The notes: generated by a model from the sequence alone, not told the origin. A stretch of 64,000 nucleotides of DNA from JBKHXF01 sp046566145 (GCA_046566145.1 JBKHXF010000030.1:1-64000), one strand, 5' to 3'; positions 1-8,069 are shown, numbered from the stretch's first letter. Made by a program: numbers and translations.

Positions 1-21
1 CAGCTGCATGGCATGCAGCTG
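1..21. repeat. Near-perfect palindrome at the window edge
   Basis: Ten-base arms CAGCTGCATG and CATGCAGCTG flank a single central G. It lies 28 bases past the stop codon of the minus-strand membrane gene, so it may be the terminator hairpin of that gene (7-bp stem CAGCTGC/GCAGCTG with loop ATGGCAT). It could extend left of the window. Confidence 0.5.
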
Positions 22-49
22 GACGCTCACCCGACGGGGGTGGGGCCGC

Positions 50-580
50 TCACCGCCACCGCGCGACCAGCGCGACGCTCGCGACGACCACGACGGCGGA
101 GCCGGCGGTCCACCACAGCCCCGGCCCGGGGCGCACGGCGAACGCGAGCGCCACGTCGGACGGGAGCCGGTCGGCGAGGCCGGAGAGCTCCCGCAGGCGG
201 CTGCCGGCGACGTCGAAGCGGGTGACCGGGGGGAACGTGGCCCCGCCGACCGCGGCCGCCACGCCGAGCCCGAGGGCGGCGACGAGCCCGAGGTCGCGGC
301 TGCCCGGCAGCGGGTGGTCGAGCGCCTCGGCGAGCAGCACGGCGGCGCCGAGCAGCCCGAGCACGGGCACGACCCACGACCACGGGTGGGCCTGCCAGCC
401 GGCCAGCGTCGCGACGGCCCGGGTCCGCTCGCCGCCGAGCATCTCGACGGTCGCGGCCACCTCGTACCACGGCAGGTAGGCGGCGACGAGCGCGCCGACG
501 CCGCCGGCGCAGCCGACGACCCCGGCGATGCCGGCTGGGCGGCGCAGCAGCCGCAGCTGCAGCTCGACGTCGCCGCGCAC
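50..580 (-). CDS. Small integral membrane protein, unknown function
   Basis: A 176-residue protein with about four hydrophobic segments. The first follows a short N-terminus rich in Leu and Arg (ELQLRLLRR); the last (SAVVVVASVALVA) ends just before the terminal ARWR. A periplasmic or loop stretch carries the conserved-looking YLPWYEV and WQAHPWSWVVP segments. The GTG start at 580 is chosen because GGGAGG lies a few bases upstream; the frame stays open much further upstream, but with low-complexity Arg/Ser/Pro sequence that does not look like protein. It is divergent from purN and shares that intergenic region. I do not recognise the family. Confidence 0.65.
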   Translation of the reverse strand: MRGDVELQLRLLRRPAGIAGVVGCAGGVGALVAAYLPWYEVAATVEMLGGERTRAVATLAGWQAHPWSWVVPVLGLLGAAVLLAEALDHPLPGSRDLGLVAALGLGVAAAVGGATFPPVTRFDVAGSRLRELSGLADRLPSDVALAFAVRPGPGLWWTAGSAVVVVASVALVARWR

Positions 581-618
581 CTCGCCTCCCGCTCGTCCGT
601 CCGGTCGTCTCGGCGCGG

Positions 619-661
619 AGCGTACGCCGGCTCGGGTCGCCGCCGCCGGCGTGGCTAGGCT
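619..661. promoter_or_regulatory. Divergent promoter pair, membrane gene / purN
   Basis: Two actinobacterial -10 boxes point outward: TACGCT on the minus strand (624-619), about 39 bases from the membrane-gene start, and TAGGCT on the plus strand (656-661), leaving a purN leader of roughly 85-90 bases. Neither has a clear -35. Assignment rests on the -10 motif and position only. Confidence 0.4.
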
Positions 662-758
662 CGCCGCCGCCGGGGCCCCCGCCGCAGCGCGAGGCCGGCC
701 CGGTCCATCGACGCGCTCCGTGCGCGTGTCCCGCCCGACCACCACCCGAGGTCCCGCC

Positions 759-1367
759 GTGCGTCTCGCCGTGCTGCTGTCGGGCTCCGGCACGAACCTC
801 GCCGCGCTGCTCGACGCGATCGACGCCGACCCGGGCTTCGGGGGCGAGGTCGTCGTGGTCGGCTCCGACGTGCCCGACGCCGGCGGCCTCGAGCGCGCCC
901 GCGCACGCGACATCCCGACCGTCGTCGAGGTGCTCGCCGAACACCCCGACCGCCCCACGTGGGAGGACGCGCTCGCCGACGCCCTCGCCGCCCACGAGCC
1001 CGACCTCGTCGTGCTCGCCGGGTTCATGCGGATCGTCTCGGGCCGGTTCCTGTCGCGCTGGCCCGACCGGGTCGTCAACACGCACCCGTCGCTGCTGCCG
1101 GCGTTCCCCGGGGCCCACGCGGTCCGCGACGCGCTCGCCCACGGCGTCAAGGTCACCGGCTCGACCGTGCACCTCGTCGACGAGCAGGTCGACCACGGCC
1201 CGATCCTCGCCCAGCAGGCCGTCGAGGTCCGCCCCGACGACACCGAGGACGCGCTGCACGAGCGCATCAAGGCGGTCGAGCACGTCCTGTTCCCCGAGTG
1301 CGTCCGCGCCCTGTGCCAGGGCCGCGTCCACCTCGACGGTCGCGTCGTGACCGTCACACCCGCCTGA
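759..1367 (+). CDS. purN: Phosphoribosylglycinamide formyltransferase (PurN)
   Basis: Transfers formyl from 10-formyl-THF to GAR, the third step of purine synthesis in the cytoplasm. The 202-residue product is of normal length. Visible signatures: the N-terminal SGSGTNLAALLDAI phosphate-binding loop, NTHPSLLPAFPG with the catalytic Asn and His, and GSTVHLVDEQVDHGPILAQ with the catalytic Asp. The GTG start gives VRLAVLLSGSGTN, the usual N-terminus; the open frame continues upstream only as Arg/Pro-rich sequence. First gene of purN-purH-folD, which groups two formyl-THF users with the enzyme that makes the cofactor. Confidence 0.95.
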   Translation: MRLAVLLSGSGTNLAALLDAIDADPGFGGEVVVVGSDVPDAGGLERARARDIPTVVEVLAEHPDRPTWEDALADALAAHEPDLVVLAGFMRIVSGRFLSRWPDRVVNTHPSLLPAFPGAHAVRDALAHGVKVTGSTVHLVDEQVDHGPILAQQAVEVRPDDTEDALHERIKAVEHVLFPECVRALCQGRVHLDGRVVTVTPA

Positions 1368-1381
1368 CCTGCTCGCCCCGC

Positions 1382-1435
1382 CCAGACCCGCCCCGCGACC
1401 GACCCCCAGACCGACCCCAGACCGATGCCCAGACC
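1382..1435 (+). repeat. CCAGACC repeats in purN-purH spacer
   Basis: The 87-base spacer is purine-poor and holds four copies of CCAGACC starting at 1382, 1406, 1417 and 1429; the last three are 11-12 bases apart and embedded in a looser CCGACC background. No hairpin is evident. It may be only low-complexity leader sequence. Confidence 0.4.
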
Positions 1436-1454
1436 CAGCCAGGGAGCCGCACCG

Positions 1455-2993
1455 ATGTCCGACGTCGTCCCCGTCCGCCGCGCGCTCGTCAGCGTCTTCG
1501 ACAAGACCGGCGTGGAGGACCTCGCCCGCGGCCTGCACGAGGCCGGCGTCGAGATCGTCTCGACCGGCTCGACCGCGTCCCGCATCGCCGACGCCGGCGT
1601 CCCGGTGACCGGCATCGAGGACGTCACCGGCTTCCCCGAGTGCCTCGACGGGCGCGTCAAGACCCTGCACCCGAAGGTCCACGCGGGCATCCTCGCCGAC
1701 CGCTCCAAGCCCGAGCACCTCGCGACCCTCGACGAGCTCGACGTCACCGCCATCGACCTCGTCGTCGTGAACCTCTACCCGTTCACCGACACGGTCGCGT
1801 CCGGCGCGTCGGACGCCGAGGTCGTGGAGATGATCGACATCGGTGGCCCCACGATGGTCCGCTCGGCGGCGAAGAACCACGCGTCGGTCGCCGTGGTCAC
1901 CGCCCCGGAGGCCTACGACCGGCTGCTGGCCGAGCTGCGCGACAACGGCGGCACCACGCTCGCGTTCCGGACCCGCCTCGCGGCCGAGGCGTTCTCCCAC
2001 ACGGCCGCCTACGACGCCGCCGTCGCCTCGTGGTTCGCGCGCGAGGAGGCGTGGCCCGACCAGCTCCACCTGACCCTCGACCGGGTCGGCGAGCCCCTGC
2101 GCTACGGCGAGAACCCGCACCAGACGGCGTCGTTCTACGCCGACCGCTCCGGGCGCGGCCTCGCGGTGGCCGAGCAGCTCCACGGCAAGGAGCTCTCCTA
2201 CAACAACCTGCTCGACACCGACGCGGCGTGGGCGATGGCCGTCGACCTCGACGAGCCCTGCATCGCCATCATCAAGCACACCAACCCAGCCGGGTACGCG
2301 GTGCGCGACACCCTCGAGGAGGCGTACGTCGCCGCGCTCGCCGGCGACCCGGTCAGCGCGTTCGGCGGCATCGTCGCCGCGAACCGTCCGATCGACGGCG
2401 CGACCGCCCGACGCATCGTCGAGGTGTTCACCGAGGTCGTCATCGCCCCCGGCTACGACGACGAGGCGCTCGAGGTCCTCACCGAGAAGAAGAACCTCCG
2501 CATCCTGCGCATGCCCGACGCGACCGGCGCCGCCGGCGCCCGGGTGCTGCGCTCCGTGGACGGTGGCGTGCTCGTGCAGGACGGCGACACCGCCGCCGAG
2601 CCGTGGGACGAGTGGAGCGTCGCGACCCAGACCCAGCCGACCGAGGCCCAGCTCGCCGACCTGCGCTTCGCGTGGACGGTCGCCAAGCACGTGAAGTCGA
2701 ACGCGATCGTGCTCGTGAAGGACCGCGCCGTGGTCGGGGTCGGCGCGGGGCAGATGAGCCGCGTGGACTCGGTCCGCCTCGCGGTGGAGAAGTCCGGCGA
2801 CCGACACGTCGGCGCCGTGCTCGCCTCCGACGCGTTCTTCCCCTTCCGCGACGGCCCCGACGCGGCCGCGGCCGCCGGCATCGTGGCCATGGTGCAGCCC
2901 GGCGGCTCGGTCCGTGACGACGAGGTCATCGCCGCCGCCGACGAGCACGGCATCGCGATGGTCCTGACCGGCCGTCGCCACTTCCGGCACTGA
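1455..2993 (+). CDS. purH: Bifunctional AICAR formyltransferase / IMP cyclohydrolase (PurH)
   Basis: Catalyses the last two purine steps, AICAR to FAICAR to IMP, using 10-formyl-THF. The 512-residue protein has the N-terminal cyclohydrolase (MGS-like) domain with SVFDKTGVEDLARG and KTLHPKVHAGIL, then the AICARFT domain with RYGENPHQTASFY, NNLLDTDAAWAM, IIKHTNPAGYA and a KSNAIVLVKD stretch near the C-terminus. The ATG at 1455 sits 11 bases after AGGGAG; an in-frame ATG ten codons earlier would add only MPRPSQGAAP. Probably co-transcribed with purN. Confidence 0.97.
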   Translation: MSDVVPVRRALVSVFDKTGVEDLARGLHEAGVEIVSTGSTASRIADAGVPVTGIEDVTGFPECLDGRVKTLHPKVHAGILADRSKPEHLATLDELDVTAIDLVVVNLYPFTDTVASGASDAEVVEMIDIGGPTMVRSAAKNHASVAVVTAPEAYDRLLAELRDNGGTTLAFRTRLAAEAFSHTAAYDAAVASWFAREEAWPDQLHLTLDRVGEPLRYGENPHQTASFYADRSGRGLAVAEQLHGKELSYNNLLDTDAAWAMAVDLDEPCIAIIKHTNPAGYAVRDTLEEAYVAALAGDPVSAFGGIVAANRPIDGATARRIVEVFTEVVIAPGYDDEALEVLTEKKNLRILRMPDATGAAGARVLRSVDGGVLVQDGDTAAEPWDEWSVATQTQPTEAQLADLRFAWTVAKHVKSNAIVLVKDRAVVGVGAGQMSRVDSVRLAVEKSGDRHVGAVLASDAFFPFRDGPDAAAAAGIVAMVQPGGSVRDDEVIAAADEHGIAMVLTGRRHFRH

Positions 2994-3042
2994 CCGACAC
3001 CCGACCCGCCCGACCCGCCCCGACCACGACAGGACCCCGCCC

Positions 3043-3918
3043 ATGACCGCCCGCATCCTCGACGGCAAGGCGCTGGCCGAGCAGGTCCGCGCCCGCATCG
3101 GCACGGAGGTCGCCGAGCTGTTCGGTGAGCACGGCATCCAGCCGGGTCTGGCCGCGGTGATCGTCGGCGAGGACCCGGCGTCGCAGGTGTACGTCGGGAT
3201 GAAGCACAAGGCCGCCGAGGCCGCCGGGATGCACTCCCGCCAGGTCGTCCTGCCGACCGGGACGTCGCAGGAGGAGCTCGAGCGGGTCGTCACCGAGCTC
3301 AACGACGACGACCGCATCGACGGCATCCTCGTGCAGCTCCCGCTGCCCGACCACCTCGACCCGAAGCGCATCCAGGAGCTCATCGTCCCGGCGAAGGACG
3401 TCGATGCCCTGAACCCGTACACGGCGGGCCGGCTCGCGATCGGCGACCCGACGTTCCTGTCGTGCACCCCCTACGGCGTGCTCGAGATCCTCGACGCGAA
3501 CGGGATCGAGACCGCCGGCGCGCACGTCGTGGTGGTCGGCCGCTCGAACCTGGTGGGTCGGCCACTCGTCAACATGCTGTCGCTGAAGGGCCGCGACGCC
3601 ACCGTCACGGTCGCGCACTCGCGCACGAGGGACCTCGCGGCCGTGTGCCGCACCGCCGACGTCCTCGTCGCCGCGGTCGGCGTCGAGTCGCTGGTGACCG
3701 CCGAGCACGTGCGTCCGGGCGCCGTCGTGATCGACGTCGGCACGAACCGCAGTGCCGAGGGGAGGCTCGTCGGCGACGTTGCCTACGACGAGGTCGCCGA
3801 GGTCGCGTCGGCCATCACGCCGGTGCCCGGCGGCGTCGGCCCGATGACGGTCACGATGCTGCTGCAGAACACCCTCGAGGCCGCCCGCGCGCGCCGGGGC
3901 CTGCCCCGCCGCCCCTGA
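3043..3918 (+). CDS. folD: Methylene-THF dehydrogenase / methenyl-THF cyclohydrolase (FolD)
   Basis: Interconverts 5,10-methylene-THF and 10-formyl-THF with NADP, supplying the formyl donor for the two genes upstream. The 291-residue length is standard. Motifs: YVGMKHKAAEAAGM with the catalytic Lys, DGILVQLPLPDHL, the CTPYGVLEIL segment, the Rossmann VVVVGRSNLVGRPL loop, and PVPGGVGPMTVTMLLQNT near the C-terminus. The ATG has AGGAC eight bases upstream. Ends 30 bases before the convergent nucleotidyltransferase gene; no strong terminator is visible in that gap. Confidence 0.97.
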   Translation: MTARILDGKALAEQVRARIGTEVAELFGEHGIQPGLAAVIVGEDPASQVYVGMKHKAAEAAGMHSRQVVLPTGTSQEELERVVTELNDDDRIDGILVQLPLPDHLDPKRIQELIVPAKDVDALNPYTAGRLAIGDPTFLSCTPYGVLEILDANGIETAGAHVVVVGRSNLVGRPLVNMLSLKGRDATVTVAHSRTRDLAAVCRTADVLVAAVGVESLVTAEHVRPGAVVIDVGTNRSAEGRLVGDVAYDEVAEVASAITPVPGGVGPMTVTMLLQNTLEAARARRGLPRRP

Positions 3919-3948
3919 CCGGACCGTCCCCTCGGCCTGGGGTCGGGG

Positions 3949-4464
3949 TCAGCCGAACAGCTCCCGTAGGAGCAGGTCGGTCTTCGGGGGGAGCAGGCCC
4001 GGGGGAGCGTGGCGTTCCACGTGGTCGAGCGCCTCGTCCACGTCGGCGAACCCGCACCGGGGCCACAAGGCCACCAGGTCGTCGGCGTCACGCTCGATGC
4101 GTGCTGCCATCGCCTTGAGGACGAACAGGTACCGCGGTGACGCGACCTCGACCCGGAGGCCAGGAACGTCGAGGAGCACCGTCGCGTCCGGGTCGCTGCC
4201 GAGCAGGAACCCCTTCACCCCGTCGTTCAGCCAGTCCGGTGGGAGGCCGCGCTCGACCCCGATCGCCCGGGCGGCCTCGTGGACCTCCTCCTTCGGCTGG
4301 AAGAGCGCGTCGACATCGCGGGTGCTGCGCCGTGCGCCGTACGCGAGGGTCATGGCCGCCCCGCCGACGACGAAGAGACGCCCGTGGACGCCGGCGGTCT
4401 CGAGCCGGCGCCCGAGCTCGAGCAGCAGCCCCTCGATGGTGCCACGGTCGAGCAGTCGGTCCAC
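3949..4464 (-). CDS. Nucleotidyltransferase, possible toxin of a two-gene module
   Basis: A 171-residue protein with a minimal nucleotidyltransferase fold: GRLFVVGGAAMTLAYGARRS followed by the catalytic TRDVDALF (Asp-x-Asp), then a helical C-terminal half. This layout recalls DUF6036/AbiEii-like nucleotidyltransferases that act in type IV toxin-antitoxin and abortive-infection systems; a housekeeping role is also possible. The GTG start at 4464 follows GGGAGCC at good spacing and lies 10 bases after the stop of the XRE gene, so the two are surely one operon. The gene is second, the usual toxin place in such pairs. Target and activity are inference. Confidence 0.7.
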   Translation of the reverse strand: MDRLLDRGTIEGLLLELGRRLETAGVHGRLFVVGGAAMTLAYGARRSTRDVDALFQPKEEVHEAARAIGVERGLPPDWLNDGVKGFLLGSDPDATVLLDVPGLRVEVASPRYLFVLKAMAARIERDADDLVALWPRCGFADVDEALDHVERHAPPGLLPPKTDLLLRELFG

Positions 4465-4474
4465 GGTGGCTCCC

Positions 4475-5071
4475 TCAGACGCTGCACAGCGTGTCAGGGT
4501 CGAGGAGCACGCCCCGCCCGGAGAACTCCGCCGGCGCGGCGACCAGCAGGTGCGCAGCCATCGCCGCGCCGAGGGGTCGTCCGAGCACCTCTGCGAGTGG
4601 GAACCAGGGCGCGTCCAGGAACCGGGACGGGGCAGCGGCCCAGACGAGCGGCGCGCCGCCCCGCTGACGCACGAGCCAGGCGGCCGTCGCGGCGAGCGCC
4701 GCATCCCACCGTCGGTCGCCGGTCGGTGGCGGCGGCGTCCGCAGCGCGTCGAGGGTCGGCAGCAGGGCCGCATCGTCCACGAGCTGGACGATCGCCCGGA
4801 GGGCCTCCCCAGGGTCTGCTCGCGTCAGGGCCGCCTCGATCGCCCGTGCTCCGTCCCCCAGCACGTCGCGGCCGACGGTCGTGATCGTGAGGTCCACGGC
4901 GGAGGCGTAGGCCGTGAGGGTCGACAGGCGCGGGGATGTGTGCCCTGCCTCGAGACGAGCGACCGCCGACTGCGTCGTCCCGAGCGCGTCGGCCACGTCA
5001 CGCTGGGTCAGCCCTCGGCTGCGCCGAGCCTGACGGAGCTCGTCGATGAGCGTGTCCATGGCCGCGTCCAT
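4475..5071 (-). CDS. XRE-family regulator, possible antitoxin
   Basis: The 198-residue protein has an N-terminal XRE helix-turn-helix (about residues 9-62: ELRQARRSRGLTQRDVADAL, then TTQSAVARLEAGHTSPRLST) and a 130-residue C-terminal domain I do not recognise, rich in Ala/Trp. It precedes a nucleotidyltransferase by 10 bases. The ATG at 5071 lies six bases after a TATACT box, so the mRNA may begin at the start codon; a second in-frame ATG is at 5059. A 20-bp inverted repeat overlaps the promoter and is a natural autoregulatory site. An orphan regulator is the alternative to an antitoxin. Confidence 0.75.
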   Translation of the reverse strand: MDAAMDTLIDELRQARRSRGLTQRDVADALGTTQSAVARLEAGHTSPRLSTLTAYASAVDLTITTVGRDVLGDGARAIEAALTRADPGEALRAIVQLVDDAALLPTLDALRTPPPPTGDRRWDAALAATAAWLVRQRGGAPLVWAAAPSRFLDAPWFPLAEVLGRPLGAAMAAHLLVAAPAEFSGRGVLLDPDTLCSV

Positions 5072-5077
5072 GACCGC

Positions 5078-5098
5078 AGTATAGCGAGATCGCTATAC
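5078..5098 (-). promoter_or_regulatory. Operator overlapping a leaderless promoter
   Basis: On the minus strand GTATAGCGATCTCGCTATAC (5098-5079) has perfect 9-base arms around two bases. Its downstream arm overlaps the -10 box TATACT (5083-5078). Six bases separate that box from the ATG, which places transcription start at or next to the A of ATG. Binding here would block RNA polymerase directly. The AT-rich site stands out from its GC-rich surroundings. Confidence 0.7.
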
Positions 5099-5124
5099 CC
5101 CGCCGGGCTCGGGGCCCGTCCCGG

Positions 5125-5751
5125 TCAGGCGGCCCGGGGGAGCGCGCCGGCGACGACCGGGCCGACCCGGTCGACGCCCGGCAGGTGGATCCGCCCGAGC
5201 CGGTTCGCGTCGAACCCGGCCGCGGCGACGGCCGCCGGGGTGTCCCGGTCGAGGTGGCACCCGCGCGCCAGCACCCGCCACAGCGGCGTCGCGGCCGACT
5301 GCAGCGTCCGGCCGACCGCGCTCGGCGAGGCGACGTGCTCGATGAGCACGAGCGTGCCGTCGGGTGCGAGCACCCGGTCGACCTCGGCGAGCGTCGCGCC
5401 GAGGTCGTCGACGGTGCACAGCACGAGCGTCGAGACGACGTGGTCGACGCTGCCGTCCTCCACCGGCAGGCGCTCCGCCGGCGCCTCGAGCACGCGGACC
5501 GTCGCGCCCCCGTGTGCCTCCACGCGCTCGCGCAGACGCGCGGCCATCGGCGGGGACGGCTCGGTCGCCACGACCTCGGACACCATCGGTCCGTAGTGGG
5601 GCAGGTTCGCACCCGTGCCGGCGCCGAGCTCGAGCACCCGCCCGGTCAGCCCGCCGAGCAGCTCCTGCCGCAGGCTGCCCAGCCCGGCGCGCTCCGGCCC
5701 GGCCATCACGGGGTCGTACAGGCGGGCGAACAGCTCGTCGAGTCGGGACAC
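5125..5751 (-). CDS. Class I SAM-dependent methyltransferase
   Basis: A 208-residue UbiE/Coq5-like methyltransferase. Motif I is VLELGAGTGANL (about residues 39-50); EVVATEPSPPMAARLRERV is the acidic-loop strand, LPVEDGSVDHVVSTLVLCTV is motif II/III, and LAPDGTLVLIEHV is post-motif III. The C-terminal third (GCHLDRDTPAAVAAAGF) resembles small-molecule or phospholipid methyltransferases; the substrate is unknown. The GTG start has only a weak GAGG upstream. It is divergent from mdh. A TAGGCT box on the minus strand at 5798-5793 is a likely promoter. Confidence 0.85.
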   Translation of the reverse strand: MSRLDELFARLYDPVMAGPERAGLGSLRQELLGGLTGRVLELGAGTGANLPHYGPMVSEVVATEPSPPMAARLRERVEAHGGATVRVLEAPAERLPVEDGSVDHVVSTLVLCTVDDLGATLAEVDRVLAPDGTLVLIEHVASPSAVGRTLQSAATPLWRVLARGCHLDRDTPAAVAAAGFDANRLGRIHLPGVDRVGPVVAGALPRAA

Positions 5752-5792
5752 GGCGGGCCTCGTCGTCGGGCGGGGTGGTGCGGTGTGCGGCC

Positions 5793-5845
5793 AGCCTACG
5801 ACGGGCCGCGCGGCTTCGTCCCGGTCGTGGGACCGGCACTAGGCT
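5793..5845. promoter_or_regulatory. Divergent promoter pair, methyltransferase / mdh
   Basis: TAGGCT occurs on both strands: 5798-5793 (minus, about 42 bases before the methyltransferase start) and 5840-5845 (plus, about 91 bases before mdh). Recognisable -35 boxes are lacking. The remaining mdh leader is pyrimidine-rich and ends in GAGGAG. Confidence 0.4.
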
Positions 5846-5936
5846 CGGGCGCGACACCCGCGCGCCGCCGGCCGCTGCCCGCGTGCGCCCCGTGCCACCC
5901 TCTCCGGCCATCCCCGTCCCACCGAGGAGCTCCTCG

Positions 5937-6923
5937 ATGACCACGCCCGTCCACGTCGCCGTGACCGGCGCCGCCGGCCAGATCGGCTACGCGCTGCTGT
6001 TCCGCATCGCCTCCGGCCAGATGCTCGGCCCCGACACCCCCGTCGTGCTGCGCCTGCTCGAGATCACCCCGGCGCTCGGCGCGCTCGAGGGCGTCGCGAT
6101 GGAGCTCGACGACTGCGCCTTCCCGCTGCTCGCCGGCATCGAGATGACCGACGACGCCGAGGTCGCCTTCGACGGCGCCGGCGTCGTGTGCCTCGTCGGC
6201 GCCAAGCCGCGCGGCCCGGGCATGGAGCGCGCCGACCTGCTCAAGGACAACGGCCGCATCTTCACCGGCCAGGGCGCCGCGATCGCGAAGGCCGCCGCCA
6301 GCGACGTGAAGGTCGCGGTGGTCGGCAACCCGGCCAACACCAACGCGCTCATCGCCGCCGCGAACGCCGACGGCGTCCCGGCCGACCGCTTCACCGCGAT
6401 GGTCCGCCTCGACGAGAACCGCGCGAAGACGCAGCTCGCCCAGAAGGCCGGCGTGCCCGTCTCCGAGGTCACCAACCTCGCCGTGTGGGGCAACCACTCC
6501 CCGACGATGTACCCCGACTTCGAGCACGCCCTCATCGGCGGCAAGCCGGCGACCGACGTCCTCGACCGCGCGTGGCTCGAGGGCGAGTTCCTCTCCACCG
6601 TCCAGCAGCGCGGCAAGGCGATCATCGACGCCCGCGGCGCCTCCTCGGCCGCGTCGGCCGCCAACGCGCTCGTCGACCACGTCGCCAACTGGTGCGGCGG
6701 CCGACCGACCGCCGACGGCGACTGGGTCTCGATGGCCGTCCCGTCGGACGGGTCCTACGGCGTCCCCGAGGGCCTCATCTCCGGCTTCCCGGTCCGCACC
6801 GACGGCAAGGGCACCTACGAGATCGTGGAGGGCATCGAGCTCTCCGACTACGCCAGGGGCAAGCTGCAGACCTCGGTCGACGAGCTCACCGAGGAGCGCG
6901 AGGCCGTCTCCGAGATGCTGTGA
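5937..6923 (+). CDS. mdh: Malate dehydrogenase
   Basis: NAD-dependent malate/oxaloacetate interconversion in the TCA cycle. The 328-residue protein is the actinobacterial/MDH type: GAAGQIGYALLFRIASG at the N-terminus binds NAD, GAKPRGPGMERADLL and VVGNPANTNALI are typical, MVRLDENRAKTQLA carries the substrate-binding Arg/Asp pair, and VWGNHSPTMYPD contains the catalytic His. The ATG follows GAGGAG by seven bases. Its stop codon overlaps the GTG start of the next gene by four bases. Confidence 0.97.
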   Translation: MTTPVHVAVTGAAGQIGYALLFRIASGQMLGPDTPVVLRLLEITPALGALEGVAMELDDCAFPLLAGIEMTDDAEVAFDGAGVVCLVGAKPRGPGMERADLLKDNGRIFTGQGAAIAKAAASDVKVAVVGNPANTNALIAAANADGVPADRFTAMVRLDENRAKTQLAQKAGVPVSEVTNLAVWGNHSPTMYPDFEHALIGGKPATDVLDRAWLEGEFLSTVQQRGKAIIDARGASSAASAANALVDHVANWCGGRPTADGDWVSMAVPSDGSYGVPEGLISGFPVRTDGKGTYEIVEGIELSDYARGKLQTSVDELTEEREAVSEML

Positions 6924-7480
6924 GCGAGCACGACACCACGGACGGGGGCCCGGTGACGAGCCCCGTCCTGTTCACCGAGCAGCAGCGGTTCCGCCAGTGG
7001 TGGCTGCGCGGGCTGCTGCTGCTCGGCGCGGCCCTGGTCTGGACCGTGTGGGTCGACGCCGTGTTCGCGACCGGTGACGCCGACGTCGGCGTGTGGGTCG
7101 CGTGGCTGCTCACGGGCGTGCTCGTCCCGATCGCCGTGCTGTCCCTGCGGCTCGAGACGACCGTCGAGCCGGGCCGGGTGCACGTGCGGTTCGCGCCGTT
7201 CTTCCGCGGCCGGACCGTCGAGGTCACCAGCATCCTCGACACGCGGGCCGTGAAGGTCCGCCCCGTCGTGGAGTGGGGTGGGTACGGCTACCGCCGCAAC
7301 CTGCGCAAGGGCGTCGCGTTCCTCGTCCAGGGGAAGGACGCGGTCCAGCTCTCGCTCGGCGCCGGCGAGAAGCTCGTCATCGGCTCGCAGCGCGCCGACG
7401 TGCTGGCCCGCGCCGTGCGCGCCGCCGGCGCCCCCGACCCGGTCGCTCCCGACGTCGACGGTGACGACGAGCTGGGCTGA
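6920..7480 (+). CDS. Two-TM membrane protein with PH-like soluble domain, unknown
   Basis: A 186-residue protein translated from a GTG overlapping the mdh stop (GTGA), so it is translationally coupled to mdh. Two hydrophobic helices (about residues 27-48 and 57-75) are followed by a beta-rich cytoplasmic domain of about 90 residues containing TTVEPGRVHVRFAPFFRGR, VEWGGYGYRRNLRKGVAFL and KLVIGSQRADVLARAVRAAG; the last stretches look like membrane-associated PH/DUF proteins. Function is not predictable. A shorter start at 6953 is possible. It ends one base before the convergent GNAT gene. Confidence 0.75.
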   Translation: MSEHDTTDGGPVTSPVLFTEQQRFRQWWLRGLLLLGAALVWTVWVDAVFATGDADVGVWVAWLLTGVLVPIAVLSLRLETTVEPGRVHVRFAPFFRGRTVEVTSILDTRAVKVRPVVEWGGYGYRRNLRKGVAFLVQGKDAVQLSLGAGEKLVIGSQRADVLARAVRAAGAPDPVAPDVDGDDELG

Positions 7481-7481
7481 C

Positions 7482-8069
7482 TCACGCGCCGGCGGCGGTC
7501 CACTCGCGGCGCAGCAGCCCGAACAGCACGACGTCGCAGCGGGGTGCGGTCGGGTCGCCGGTCGGCCCGTCCACCGCGCCCTCCCGCCAGGTCCCCTCGT
7601 GGGTGAACCCGAGCGAGCGGGCCACCGCGATGGACCCGTCGTTGGTGGCGCTGGCCCGGAGCTGGACGCGTGGCAGCTCGAGCTCGTCGAACAGCCAGCC
7701 GAGCAGCAGCCGCAGCCCGGTCGACGCGACCCCGCGCCGGCGGCTGTCCGGGTGCACCCAGTAGCCCACCTCGGCGTACAGGTCCGCGCGGTCGACGTCC
7801 GCGCCGACGGCGCCGACGATCCGGTCCGTGTCGCGCTCGACCACCGCGAGGTGCGTGCCGGCGCCCTCCTGCCGGGAGGCCGCGCCGGCGGCGAGCCAGC
7901 CCCGGGCGTCGGCGGCGGTGTAGCCGGACGGGACGAGCGTGAACCGGGCGGTGAGCGGATCGGTGCAGGCCTCGACGATGCGGGGGACGTCCCGCTCCTG
8001 TGCGGCCCGCAGCCGCAGCGTGTCCGTGCCGAGGTCGGGGACCGTGAACCGGTCGGGCAGCCGCACCAC
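7482..8069 (-). CDS. GNAT-family N-acetyltransferase (RimJ/RimL type)
   Basis: A 195-residue acetyltransferase with an N-terminal LRLRAAQERDVPRI strand-helix, VGYWVHPDSRRRGVASTGLR containing the acetyl-CoA pyrophosphate loop (RRRGVA), and VQLRASATNDGSIAVARSLGF, a RimJ-like signature for N-terminal or small-molecule acetylation. The exact acceptor is unknown. The GTG start has GAGGAG seven bases upstream. A minus-strand TAGCGT at 8125-8120 may be its promoter. Confidence 0.85.
   Translation of the reverse strand: MVRLPDRFTVPDLGTDTLRLRAAQERDVPRIVEACTDPLTARFTLVPSGYTAADARGWLAAGAASRQEGAGTHLAVVERDTDRIVGAVGADVDRADLYAEVGYWVHPDSRRRGVASTGLRLLLGWLFDELELPRVQLRASATNDGSIAVARSLGFTHEGTWREGAVDGPTGDPTAPRCDVVLFGLLRREWTAAGA

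Noticed and set aside
27..3467. Very long minus-strand open frame over purN-purH-folD
   Set aside because: It is Arg/Ala/Gly/Val-rich low-complexity sequence without motifs, opposite three clear genes. High GC leaves such antisense frames open.
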